The notes beneath the pieces were generated by a model. The model did not search any database and was not told the DNA's origin. It worked only from the letters and a program-made list of their open reading frames with translations. This document shows positions 11,924 through 23,163 of a stretch of 64,000 nt of DNA, piece by piece (position 1 is the first letter of the stretch; the number at the start of each line of letters is the position of its first letter). The position numbers and the translations under genes were made by a program. The DNA is from Diplocarpon mali (Eukaryota > Ascomycota > Leotiomycetes > Helotiales > Drepanopezizaceae). The stretch lies in the NCBI GenBank assembly GCA_024741835.1, contig JAENRP010000089.1, positions 93,373 through 157,372 of the forward strand. The letters run 5' to 3'.

Positions 11924-12970
11924 ATGACGACGAGATCTCCTAGCCATGCCGGCTCATGGTACTCATCGGCGAGGGATACTCTCTCCGGTGAGCTCGACCA
12001 GTGGCTCGCTCAAGTCCCCGCCTCGATCGACGGAACAGAGCTGCCAGTCCCAGGCGCAAGAATCATAATTGCGCCGTGAGTGAGCTTGTCTCTCTCCACC
12101 CGGCGTCTTGTGCTAAGGAATCCAAGGCATGCAGGCTACTCATACTCCGGTCCTGCGGCAGCTTGGGCTTACAAGTCTCTTGATCTTTCGAAAGCTAAAC
12201 GTATCTTCCTCCTCGGACCCTCGCATGCTCTGTACCTTCCCGGCTGTGCATTATCGAAGCACTCTGCATATGCTACGCCGCTTGGTAATCTAGCCATTGA
12301 TACTTCGACTGTCAAAGAGCTGCAGGAGGCTGGACAGTTCGACAAGATGAGCACCAGTGCGGATGAGACGGAGCATAGTCTTGAGATGCATCTCCCCTAT
12401 ATCTACAAGATGTGTTCGCAGTTTTTTGGCTCAGCAGCCGACTTCCCTCCCATTGTGCCAATCCTCGTTGGAAGCACAAATGCTTCTGCAGAGAAGTTGT
12501 ACGGAGAGATACTCGCTCCATACCTTGGAGACGCTACGTCCGTCTTTGTGGTCTCATCAGATTTCTGCCACTGGGGCTTACGATTCCAATACACATACTA
12601 CCTCCCCGCTTCGCCATTATCAGCAGTTGGGGGTACGCATGGCGGATACTCCCTAAAGAAGCGAGACAAAAATCCTACTGACCCTCTGATCCACGAGAGC
12701 ATTGCTCGGCTAGATAAATTGGCAATGGATGCTATCGAAACTGGCAGACATGATGAGTTTCTGGGAAACCTGGCAGATACTGGCAATACTGTTTGTGGAA
12801 GACATCCGATTGGTGTCATCATGGCTGCTATTGAGGTCTTGGAGAAAGATGGTAAGGTCACTGGTGAGGGTTTGGGCAGGTTCAAATTCGTTAGGTACGA
12901 GCGGAGCAGCGAGGTAGAAGAGATCAGTGACTCGTCAGTAAGCTATGCCAGTGCATATGCTGTGCTATGA
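11924..12970 (+). CDS. MHO1: MEMO1-like protein (Mho1 family)
   Basis: A soluble protein of the MEMO family, which has a fold related to class III nonheme iron dioxygenases; human MEMO1 acts in motility and redox signalling and the yeast member is Mho1. Two exons, 11924-12075 and 12127-12970, give 331 aa. The N-terminus MTTRSPSHAGSWYSS fits the family opening. The intron falls inside the metal-site motif and joins IIIAP to HAGYSYSGPAAAWAYK. Further hallmarks are LGPSHALYLPGCALS, DETEHSLEMHLPYIY, SSDFCHWG and a C-terminal GRHPIGVIMAAIE. The downstream acceptor is AAG, less usual than CAG/TAG, but it is the one that keeps the conserved frame. Length is in the family range. Confidence 0.93.
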
Positions 12971-13146
12971 ATGCACAGGAGCTTAGATAAAGCCACGAAA
13001 TGAGTCATGTTGAATATCCCCCCCTGCACCTTTCTTTGGCATTTCCCCGTTCAATTTCTCGATTTTTATTTCAAGGCTACCTCTACACATGTGATGTACC
13101 TGTGCAGCTTGTATTTAATTCTACTCAGTCGGTCGTTTTGCAAACA
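12971..13146. other. 3' flank of the MEMO1 homolog
   Basis: A short non-coding stretch with C-rich and T-rich runs after the MHO1 stop. I saw nothing gene-like. Confidence 0.4.
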
Positions 13147-13723
13147 CTAAGGGCGCACTGCAAATAATGGCGAGAGTAGAATGGCTTCACGGATCTCGCC
13201 GGGGACTTCCAAGATTGCTTTTTCAGAAGAGACTGGGATTGATACAAGAAAAAATGTACGATTCTGGATGTTTTGGTCCGTGACAGCAAGAACTTCACAG
13301 TCTTCTGAATCTACGATACCATGCTCCTTCGTACTTTTGAAAGAAACTTTGCAGGAAAACATATGATACGGGTATGCAGCGCACGTAGTAGCGATCCATC
13401 CGAACCGCCACTCGAGCGCCGCATCGTCATCATCAAGAAGATTTGAAGTCACTCGATGACTGTCCAACGTCAACTACATAACTCGTCTTAATCAAGGACC
13501 ATTTTCCCGGTCCAGTTTCCCGAAGCTTCCAATCGATTGCCAAAGCAGGACCTGATATTGACACTTGACCTGCTCTACCCAAAGCCTCCCTCGAAAGGTT
13601 GAATTTCTTAACGCGTGCCGAGTTCCCCGAGGAAGAAGAAAAGCCAATACGGTCGCTGGCATTGATTGATGCCCGACTCGATTGACTGATATAGAATCTT
13701 ACCGGTAAACCTTCGCTGGGCAT
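13147..13723 (-). CDS. Possible orphan gene, function unknown
   Basis: Two overlapping minus-strand frames (13723-13433 and 13473-13147) have reasonable, non-repetitive amino-acid composition and could be exons of one gene. One option is a 5' splice site GTAGTT after KTSY joined to a CTCGAG acceptor before WRFGWIATTCAAYPY; another is that the two frames are separate chance ORFs. The C-terminal part (EDCEVLAVTDQNIQNRTFFL) looks like a folded beta-rich segment, but I recognise no family. The start codon and splicing are unproven, and the neighbours give no clue. Confidence 0.22.
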
Positions 13724-16099
13724 GACCGAAACGGCACTCCTCCTACGTAAGCGTTACGTCGAGGTGGCTCAACAACTTAAAGTCTCGTGTTTACTGTGCA
13801 TGGGAGCACACGGATCGAGTTGCCTTTACATAACATCAATTTCTACTTTTTATTTTCATTCTTGCTCTCCACCAGCCTTTTGCTTCTCTCCTTGTCCTTC
13901 AACTGACCGTTTACACGGGAATGGTGGAGCTTTCCACAGTAATTGGCTCACGGCCTAGTGAGGTAACTCTTCTCATCTCAGGATAGTCCTGCCTGTGACT
14001 GACAGATTTCCAAAGATTCTCATGAATATTATCTGCCTCTTCCCTACCCGCTCCCCCCTACCTATCACTCTGACCTCGGGACACATTCATGCATGACGTT
14101 CTACGAATCATCCCACACTCGGCTGCTCTCAGCCGGAATTCTACCAGCGCATTAGATAGTACTTGAGTGTTACTACCCCGCCGAAAAGGTCAGCACTCCC
14201 TACTATCTCTGCGAACATCTCGGTACCGAAACTCTTTCGAAGAGAGCTCCGAATTACACGAACGCTGCCTATTAACCAAACTGTGAGGCATGTAATCGCA
14301 CTTCCGACCTTTCCAACCCGAAGCCGACCGCAAACTGTGAGTCAACTACTATACAGCATGGCGGCCGACTGATCTTGGCGCCGTCGAGCAGTATCCCGGG
14401 GAATTGCTTTCGCATTACACTGACCTGGAATCATACGAGCTAGTATCGCAACTACAAGTTGATGTTAGTATGGCAAAAGTGGGTCCAGTTAAGAGGTACT
14501 TTTAGAACATTATCACGATTAGCAAAGGTCTGCTTCGTTTATGGAGAGATTCGCTCGAAGATCAGGCAAGCAAGTCCATACTCTGCCCGTCGGCACAGCA
14601 AGAGTCGGAAGAGGAGTACCAAAAGCGCGTCCTGTAGTCATTAGTCCACGAACATTGCGGGCTGCGCTTCCGTGTCTCTGCAAGAAAGGATATAGCTGTC
14701 CCTGCGACTAAGCGTAGCAGAGATGAGGAGGAAAACATCTCGTTTCCCGTCCAGTATGAGGATGTTTGCAGCGAGCGAATTCGATCGGCCAGCACTCACG
14801 TAGCCGAGAACTGGTTGTCAAAAGAAGCCAACCGCTGCTGCAGGCCAAAGAAGCAATGTCCCAAGAAGAGAAAACTCGAGTTAAAGCCATGCCTACGATC
14901 CTACCATAGATCCGCAAGACGCCCTCCGTAGCTTGGCCTGTAGCGAGATCGACAACGTGACGATCCTCCGACAAGCCTAAAGGAAATCCAATCGATGCTT
15001 GCTTGTGCGACCTTGAATAGGCACGCTTTGTACTTTGGATGGTGAATATCTATGTGGCGTGTCCAAGGGCGGTGTATCAGAGGGTACCGCGGTACATTGG
15101 CGCGCAGAGGTGGAAGCGTGAGAGACTTCTACCGTGGCATACAGACGATACAGACCGAATCCCATATTTTGACATAATCCTGTTATCACACTGGTATCAA
15201 TCAACCGACGAGCGGTCATAGGCTCGACAGTGAGCCCATCTTGCTCTCCGAGCCTCGGACTTAGATCGAGATCTAGACCTGCCGAGCCGCGTTTGTTCCC
15301 AGGTGTTTGTTGACATCATTTCGGCTAGGTAAGCGATGTCGTCCAAGGGGCTATGGCAGGGCATGAACGATCAAGATTTAGGTAGTTCGGTGGGTATTGT
15401 CCCGCTTTGTTCGAGGGCGTCGGTGAATTGGTGATGGGCAGTCGCGTCTGGTGATTCTAATAACTTGATACTCGTCTGGGAGTTCCTATCCGTCATTTGA
15501 TTCTAGACTGATTGATGGTAGGAGCTACGAAGACTTTCACTCTTCACTACGCCCCAACTCTAACCCTCGGATACGTATCCCACCTCCTGAGCATTTGATA
15601 TAGATGGACGGTCTTGCTCCGGATGTTGAACGTCTATGAGCAGCATCTCGTAGCGAGCTAGTCAAAATCATGGTTCGGATTTGATCTGAAGGCTACTCTA
15701 GTTCCGTAAATCATCATCAGTCACGTCCCACGGAGTTCGGGACCTTGAACTTGGCCTAGTTTGGGCGTAGCGAGGAGCGAGGTCTCGTTTCCCCAAGATC
15801 ATCCGGTATATCCTGCAATCATGACACCGAAAGGCGAGAGTGAGCTCTTCTTGGATTCTGATGCTGCCAGGATCGCAATTGTGGCAGTTTGGAAGCCATT
15901 TGAGAGGATAGATAGGACCTGCGGTGAGCAGTGGGATAGAACACCATTTTGAATTGTTATAATGGGTGGAAGTCACAGAAAAACCTCATGGACAAAAACT
16001 CAACGATTGCTATTCCTTGCCATGCCGTTCAAAGTCTGGCAACAACCACGTCTGTCTCCCAAAGGTCACCAACTCCCTTGAGAATCTCCATATGCGTGT
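13724..16099. other. Intergenic, no gene recognised
   Basis: About 2.4 kb with only short overlapping open frames (60-90 codons) on both strands and no domain signature. Base composition is average for the window, with no obvious repeat or RIP signature. Confidence 0.4.
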
Positions 16100-16591
16100 T
16101 TAAACTAGTCCCAGTCATGTCAGTAGGTGTCTTTGTTTATTAGTAGGAAAGCATACTGAAAACGAGCTGTCCGTTCTGGTTCTCAATACGCTCAGAGAGA
16201 TTGATGTCCGCCGCGACAGCCTCGCCATCCATGTTGCTGAGGAAGCCACGAAGGATCGGAACCCCATCACCTTCTAAGCTGAAGCTGAAGTTTTCACCCG
16301 AGTCTGTGAAGGCTGCAGTTGACTCTGTTAGATATTGTCCGTAGTGACTCGGGAGGTGTTGGCGTCAAGTACCTTGACCCTCCCACTCGAAGGTTCCTGG
16401 AGGGGGTATGTCAGCAGGTGAGGACGGGGGGGATTCTCAGAAATGGAGAGAGAAGCACCATTGTTGTTGCCGATGAAGCTGTTGAGATCCAACTCAGCCT
16501 CGACAGACTCTCCATCGGCGTTGAAGAGGGTAGCCTTCAGGATGTGGTTCTCCTCGACGCGAATATCCTGGGCAGATGCGTGGAACGACAT
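16100..16591 (-). CDS. Cyanovirin-N homolog (CVNH) lectin-like protein
   Basis: A small single-domain CVNH protein of about 107-113 aa with two tandem sequence repeats. Minus-strand exons: 16591-16459, 16396-16373 (a 24-nt micro-exon) and from 16324. Repeat 1 reads SFHASAQDIRVEENHILKA, ATLFNADGESVEAELDLNSF and IGNNNGTFEWEGQ. Repeat 2 has FTDSGENFSFSLEGDG, ILRGFLSNMDGEAVAADINL and ERIENQNGQLVF. The paired LNxxIGNxNG-type signature in both halves is diagnostic. The start at 16591 matches the family opening MSFH and lies within a longer upstream frame. The 3' end is uncertain: read-through gives a stop at 16140, or a terminal intron (GTATGC at 16156, branch-like TACTAAT, acceptor ending 16105) gives LVFI and a stop at 16100. 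No signal peptide is seen. Fungal members are carbohydrate-binding or of unknown role; ligand unknown here. Confidence 0.9.
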
Positions 16592-19199
16592 TCTGTCCCG
16601 GGTCGACTGTGGTATGTGACGATGGTTCGAAAGCCTTGGGAGTTCAAGGGCTGTGGAAGGAAGTGTTCGGAGAGCCGGGGAAGCTGAAGGAAGATGGCTG
16701 CTTGGGGTTGAACGTAGGGGAATGTAGAAGACGGAGAGTCCAGGGAGATGCGGGGAGGTTTTTAAATACTTAATTCTGGAAGAAGCTACCAGCCCCACGC
16801 TACTCTTGCGACTGGAGACTTACCGATTACACATGTTGATACAGTCAAACACGGTTGTGTCTCCACCTGGCAGCTTGTTCTGGCATCGCACTGCTGCAGA
16901 TATTCACTCCTCCAGCGAATGCTTGATCATACTTCTGGTTTCTTGCACACAAGGGCCGACAGAAGAAAGGCTCGGCAGCGTGGGAACCTTCCGCAAAACC
17001 CCATACACCTGAGCGTCAAGAGGGAGCATCTGGAGCCAGCGGGCATAGCCAGGTATCCTAGGCATTGTGATATACCTGGCTTGTACAAGGACGAGGCTCT
17101 TGTCCTGTCGTAAGATTTTAGGTGGCCAATCAGCTTATCCCGACCAAGTGTTTATGGCCCTGAATGAACACTTGCATTACTCTTAGTTCACCCCATGCTG
17201 TTCCCCTCTTCCAGAGACAAGAAGAAAAGGCGATATCGTACGAAATTCGGACTAAGTTTACAGTCTGTCCGCCTACTCTTGGGTGGCTCCTAGCATACAA
17301 ATCTCCGTACTTCATTCAAGTCCTTGACTACTTTTGAGGATGCTCGACAGCTATCCTGCCTCTATAACAGACGAGATTTTGGTCTGTGTCCCAAGCCAAC
17401 AGGGGCTGCCAAACTATGTGTGAGAGTGCTTTTTGTCGCCGGCCCAGTTTTCATGAGATTTAGACTTTTTTTAATCTGGGATCAAATAGGTGGGAGGACA
17501 TGTGATGCAAACAGTTGGCAGTTTCTGCTGGTCCTCGGACACAGACTACCAACTAGATTGCTATACAAGCTAAAGCGGCTTTCGAACTCCCAGGGAGCAA
17601 GAAGGGCTTGGTTAGATTAGCAATGCTACCGGCATGGCTATCCACAAGAGCTCGAAGTCTGCGCATAGTTCTCCAGTTTTCGAGCAGCATGACTTTTGTT
17701 CAGGGCGGTGCTGGAATGAGGGGAGCTACCGAGTATGGTGCAGTAAAATTCAACAGGAAATAACCTGGAGGAGTGCCAATTCTATTCCGCATAGCCAGTG
17801 CCCCTGTAGCAATCCTGGCAAGTACATCGTGGATCGGTTTTCTCGGACAACTTTCCTCGAGTTTTGCTCGTACTCGAAATCAAGAATCCCAGATCTGCTG
17901 TTTGTCAAATCTGCTTAAACCATCGCATGCTTCATCCGAGTCGATATCTCAGCTATGTTCAACACAGATCCATCGGACTTTTTACAAAGTGTCAAGCATT
18001 TTGAGTGCTCAACCCAACTCAACCCATACACACTGGCTGGTATCAACAAAGACCGAGATTCCAGCTCAACGATGAGAGGAGCTGGCGTATGAGATTGCGC
18101 GCCGGTTCTGAGCAGATTCGTAGGAACTTTCTCAGAGGTCTTGTCAAAATCGGCAAATAAAAACTCCGTACAACAGCAGGTACTCGCAGATGGTCGCACA
18201 CCCAACTACCAACATGCTCTTAGCGCCCTGTAAACACTCCACTGATATTTCTCAATACAGCAGACTCGCCGCATCATTCTATCCCGAGACCGTCTATGGA
18301 GCTCCACGACTGCCCCACCACCGAATTACGGCGCACATAGTAGAGTGGCTGTCCACGACTGTGTTCATTTCTCATAGACATGCAGAAGCATCGTATTCGA
18401 GTTTAATCATCGTTGTAGGCTATTTGCAAAATGACTCTACCAAGGCTTTCCAGGGTTGGTATACCTCCCACGTGAGCATTCAGGAAGTCATAAACTTGTG
18501 CTCACCTAATGCTTTGCCCCAATAAGAACACTTAGAGACTTATTGCAAACAGTGATCCTTTACTCGGATGACTAAAACTCGTCTTCTCGAATGATTCTGG
18601 ACATTGTCACTATCTAGTACGTAAGATGGCCAATGACTTTGTAGAAAGCCGCTTAACCTGCTCTAAGCTCTAGGTATAACCTTTTCCCAAACCCGCCTGT
18701 GGGGAGTTAGCTTAGTTATGAATTTCTCAGCAGTGCCGTCACTGCTTAAGCTTAACTGTGACATTTTCGTGTCCCTCTTTGATGATAATCACGTTCGACA
18801 TTGTAACATTGTGAAATATATTCTCTGAACAATAGTGACAGGTTTCCAGTTATATTTCACTATTAGCCCTTTGAAATGGCGAAGAAGATGCGCCCGCCTT
18901 CTGAATACTGCTACTGCTTGGTCATCTTATATAACTGTAGTGCTGTCTACGGATTCTACTAAGCATATATCTCTAATATTTGACCAAATATATATACTTT
19001 TTCACTACAAACAAACACAAAACGCAAGGAGAGAAAGGACTCTTCTCTTCCTCCTGCTAATTTGCATAGGTTGAATTGAGAGCACGGTCTGTAATAACTT
19101 ATAGCATAATCATAGAGCGTATTGAGTAGAAGTCTGTTCGACATGCATCGTTTATAAGAGCCCTATACCCTTACACCGATTCTCTAAGAGTAGCTTAAA
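16592..19199. other. Intergenic, no gene recognised
   Basis: This begins with the promoter of the CVNH gene and continues for about 2.6 kb with short open frames and no domain signature. From about 18.5 kb onward the sequence becomes more AT-rich, leading into the decayed stretch near 19.2 kb. Confidence 0.4.
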
Positions 19200-20040
19200 T
19201 TCACCTATCTTTTGCATGAAAACTATTCATCTTCATCTTTGGAAATAGAGCGGAGCAGATGATTCTTCTTCAATTTGCCATTTTCGAGTTCCTCGCTTGG
19301 GGCTTAAGCGATAGGACTTATTTATCTTCTCACTAGTGGCTGCGGGCATCCCGCGCTTAGGTGGGATATGGGTTTCTAGGACCGGTTTCCTAAAGATCGT
19401 CTCTGTATGTCTATATACTGCTCTATATACGCATACAGAGTGCTAGCCACCATCGATGCAACATGTCACTTCCAAATATCAACTTCACCCTATATACCTC
19501 CTCTGTCAAGATGCTCCAGGCCGATAAGTCTAGACTGGAAGAGCAAGATAGGCTCTTGAGAGACGTAGTAGAAGTACTTTCCATATAAAGCAAATAACTA
19601 TCTAAACCCCTGATCTTACGCAAGATCTATGATTAGGAGTAGCGGGCTAGATTAGAGCAATGGACCTAGTGTATCAAGGAGCTTAATTGGAACCAAACAC
19701 GCTATTGTTACGCTACTAGAAAGTAGGACGAAGAGAGGCGAAAGGCTTAGAGAGGAATCTGTCAAGAGAAGGCAGCTAGGCCTAGTCACTAGTTATAGGA
19801 GTGCTGAAATATATTATCAGATCAGATTCTTCAGAAAGACTCTTGGAAAATGATCCCAGAGATTTCTTACGACGAAATCGTGATTAGCATCAAGGGTTAT
19901 GAGTTGACAGACTAACGAGAGTTGTCACCTCCTTTTATAGCCCCATAGACCGCCCCCCCCCTCCTTTCTTTCCCTTATACTGTTACCGAGACCTTTTATA
20001 GCAAGGAAAGAGCACTTAGAAAATAAGCAGCCAGGTACCG
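19200..20040 (+). mobile_element. Decayed repeat remnant, possibly a DNA-transposon C-terminus
   Basis: An AT-rich stretch rich in TA dinucleotides. Read on the plus strand from about 19480 to 19800, one frame gives a charged, helix-like peptide interrupted almost only by TAG/TAA where CAG/CAA would be expected (for example SRLEEQDRLLRDVVEVLSI, then stop). That pattern fits a RIP-mutated coding sequence. The Arg/Lys/Glu/Gln-rich composition recalls the C-terminal tail of pogo/Fot1-type transposases, but I see no catalytic DDE motif, TIR or target duplication, so the class is a guess. Confidence 0.35.
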
Positions 20041-22125
20041 GAGCAACAGCTCGTACATCAATCTGCCGATTTCAATGACTCTGCCATACCCATGTACTCA
20101 ATACAAGCAGTGTACTCCGTGCGCTTTGCAAGTAGCTCATCAAAGGCGCTTGCTCTGAAAGTCCGAATGCAATCTCCTTGGAACCTACTGAGTCGATCTA
20201 CAGGGAAGATACCTCTATAGAAGGGAAAGAACCAGCTCCCCGCAGTCGAGCGAATGGAAGAGCCGAGATGCGGGGTCTGGGAATGTTTTCGATAGCATCG
20301 ATGCGGTTGTCTTCCCGGCTGGACGAGGAGCCCGCCTCTCCTCGTTCCATGGTCGTATGCGTCCGGGACCCGCGGGCAGGGACACATCGACCGGGCCATC
20401 TGCTTGTTGACGCTGGTGCTCAGCTCCGACCTTTTTCAAACTACTGGCAGGTCATCCCAGCGACCGCGACTTGGCTACCGGGTAGAGAACGAGCGGTTCC
20501 GCAGAAGGAAGTCCAACGCCGCAATCTTGCCCGACGAGCATGGGAGCTGAAGCCCCACGGCGAGCTCTGGGTCGGGTGCCAGGCTCCAGCTGGCAGCGTG
20601 CCGCGCAGACTATTTAAGCGAGCAGCTGTTGCGCGATGTCAACAACGACGCTTGACAACACCACACCACCCATCCCCCCCCTCCCCTCCCCCTCTCTCCT
20701 CGCCCGACCTTCGAGCCCACAGACCAGGCTTTGCGCCGGAGTTGCGAGAGCAACCAGACGCAGCTGTTCGCGCGGCCGTCGCTCGACCGGTCCCCGCTCG
20801 CCGCGAGCCCAGGCACGAACACGTACGGAGGGGAGCGTCTCCATCCGCGAACCTTCTCCCTGCCGAGGGTGCAGAGCACCGACCTGCCGACACCGTCGGC
20901 CCGTCGACGAGCGGGTCCCGGGCGCAGACCTGCCTGTCCGGACGCAAGCCGCGGCCCGCAGCACCCCGACGTTGTCCACCGGCCCCTGCGAAAGATCCGT
21001 CGCGGATCAGGGATGACCTGCATTCGCACGATCCCGGGTCCGCGGCCTGTGCAGGCTCGCGAACCAGGATAGATCGGGCGAGTGCAGCGGGACGACGGAC
21101 GATGCCGGTTGACTCCCACGAACAGCCTGCAATCCCCTCGACCTGCCTCGGCGCACGGGTTCAGGTCGGGCCGTAGGCGAAGGGCATCTCTCATCGTCAT
21201 CGAGGAGAGAAGAGAACCATGTAGTAGTAGCCCAGTGGGTATGATGTGATAATCCTACGCAGCGCATGTCGACGAACCATCCCGACCTGTCCTCTCCCGG
21301 GGTAGTCAAGTATATATATATATATATCTGTCACAGTGGCAAGATGTGTACGAGTCAACCTGTTTAAGAAAAGGCGAAGGGGGGTTGGAGTGGTGATCCC
21401 CGTGCACCAAAATGCAAAAATGCAATGGTAGGAGTAGTATGCATTTCCGTATACTATGTATAGACACACAACCATCGCTATATAAATATCCGGCACGATA
21501 AGCAAACTGGGCCAGGGCTAGACCCTTACGTGGTACCACGTACTTGCGCCGGGACACTTGCCTCGGGACGGGGTCTTCCTCGACGGGAGCAGCGATCTCT
21601 CCCAGGTCAAGAGAGCATCTGGCGTAGGCGCTTCGTCAGCCTCAAACCAGGCATTCCCAAGGCGAAGGAGGCCCCTCGAGATGCAGGTGGTTGTGCTCGT
21701 GTGCTCAGTATCCAGGTGCACACCAAGGATCCTGGGTGAGGCAGTCTTGTACGGACCGCTTGTTTTGGTTCGGGCCTCGACGCTCGCAAGTACGGTAACT
21801 CGAGTTGCGGCGGTTTGTGTGCTGTGGTGATTTGAATGCACGTGTCTTCACTCGAAGCACCGTGGTGCCACATGGGAAACGGCTCGACGGCGGGGACGCG
21901 AGAAATGATGAGGAAGGGAGAAGCGCATGCACCGCGCAAGAGTGTCTGGGTAGTATTGAAGTCCTGTCCACCCACATCCCCCATGGTACCAGCATCAAGT
22001 GAAATAAAAGCCACCCACATATAAACATGAAAAATTCTCTAGTCTCGTCTCCTGTGGTAGCCCCAACGCCGGCAATGCACGCTAATCGTAGACACCCTCC
22101 GTTCCGCATCCCCTCATACCGCCCC
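20041..22125. other. GC-rich intergenic block
   Basis: About 2 kb, unusually GC-rich at 20.6-21.2 kb, where a long C-rich pyrimidine tract lies near 20665-20700. Long open frames occur on both strands in several frames, including 332 codons at 20178-21176, but their overlapping frames and Arg/Pro/Ala-rich, domain-free composition are what GC-rich DNA gives by chance. The right part lies downstream of the SUR7/PalI gene and would include its 3' UTR. Confidence 0.45.
21311..21327 (+). repeat. (TA)n microsatellite
   Basis: A 17-bp alternating TA run in the GC-rich intergenic block downstream of the SUR7/PalI gene. Confidence 0.9.
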
Positions 22126-23163
22126 TCAGATGGCAGTATGACTGTAAGGCTCGTAAGCGCCATTGCCGCCCCTCGCGACCGGCTTCACGTTGGCCAGAGG
22201 AACGCCGTACTCCGTGTTCTGCTGTCCGTTCAAGACTCCGTTTTGTTGCCCGGCGAACCCGTTGTTGAAGTGCGTACTGTCGTCCACGCGCTGGTAAGCA
22301 GCTGTTGGGACGAGCTTCTCCTGATCATTCAAACCACGGCTCGAGCGCGCCGAGCCCGAGTGGTGGCTCGAGGCGCAGCAGCAGATGGTCAGCATCCAGA
22401 ACATGGCAGCGCCGATGCTGAACGCGGCCGCGAACCAGGTAGTGACGAGGAAGGACCTGTTGATGGAGCCTTTGACACCGTAAGCCTTGGTGGTTGACTT
22501 CACGGCCGCGATGACGAGGGAGGAGGTCACGGTTGCCATGACGGATGCGACGACGACGGAAAATGCTGCAATGCTCGAGACCACGAATGTCAAGCAGGAT
22601 CCCACGCGCGAGCAGAATCCGAAGAGTCCCAGCGCGAGCACGGAGACGCAGTTGATGAAAGCCATGATGTATACGATCTGCGTCCAGCGGGACACGTTCT
22701 TGTAGGTCTTGAGCGCCGTCTTCAGCTCGGAGGGGAGGGACACGGCTCCGTTCGTCAGGTTGGAGGCCTTCTCCTCGAGATGGGTGGTGTTGAGCTTCGA
22801 GGCGGCCCAGTTGTACTTGGCCTTGGTGCAGTTGGTGTCGCTGCCCGTCTTCGCGCAGTAGTTCCACATCGAGACCCTGTACTTGTCTGCCAGTCCGAGC
22901 TCCGAGGCCGTGATGTTACTGTTGGTGTCCTCGTTGGGGCTTAGGCCGGCGATAGTCAGGGCGGAGAGCGAGTCGTCCCGCTTGGTCAGGTCGGCGAGGT
23001 TCAGGAGAGAGGAGGACGAGATGGAGAGGTTCTGCGTCTTGATTTCGAACATATCGAGGCTCTTGTTCGTGATTCCTGCGAGCATCACGATCAAGAGACA
23101 CACGAGGCTGGCCAAGGTCAAGCCGAACGGCACGGCCACGCAAACGAATCGTCCTGCCCCCAT
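22126..23163 (-). CDS. SUR7/PalI-family integral membrane protein
   Basis: An intronless 345-aa protein with the layout of the fungal SUR7/PalI family, which covers eisosome/cortical patch proteins and pH-sensing cofactors of the plasma membrane. TM1 is about residues 7-29. A long extracellular loop follows with several N-glycosylation sequons and the family-type W-N-Y-C (100-103) plus a second Cys at 112. Three more helices lie near 161-182, 189-221 and 238-263, ending in a CCCASS patch. The cytosolic tail is polar and Gln/Asn/Gly-rich (FAGQQNGVLNGQQNTEYG), typical of SUR7-like tails. The start codon is the first ATG and directly precedes TM1. I cannot tell SUR7-type from PalI-type function by eye. 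Confidence 0.85.
   Translation of the reverse strand: MGAGRFVCVAVPFGLTLASLVCLLIVMLAGITNKSLDMFEIKTQNLSISSSSLLNLADLTKRDDSLSALTIAGLSPNEDTNSNITASELGLADKYRVSMWNYCAKTGSDTNCTKAKYNWAASKLNTTHLEEKASNLTNGAVSLPSELKTALKTYKNVSRWTQIVYIMAFINCVSVLALGLFGFCSRVGSCLTFVVSSIAAFSVVVASVMATVTSSLVIAAVKSTTKAYGVKGSINRSFLVTTWFAAAFSIGAAMFWMLTICCCASSHHSGSARSSRGLNDQEKLVPTAAYQRVDDSTHFNNGFAGQQNGVLNGQQNTEYGVPLANVKPVARGGNGAYEPYSHTAI

Noticed and set aside
20178..21176. 332-codon open frame on the plus strand
   Set aside because: It lies in GC-rich DNA with equally long frames on the other strand, is Arg/Pro/Ala-rich, and has no domain or typical fungal intron structure.
22325..22867. 180-codon minus frame within the SUR7/PalI gene
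   Set aside because: Out-of-frame shadow of the real coding sequence; low-complexity Arg/His/Leu composition.
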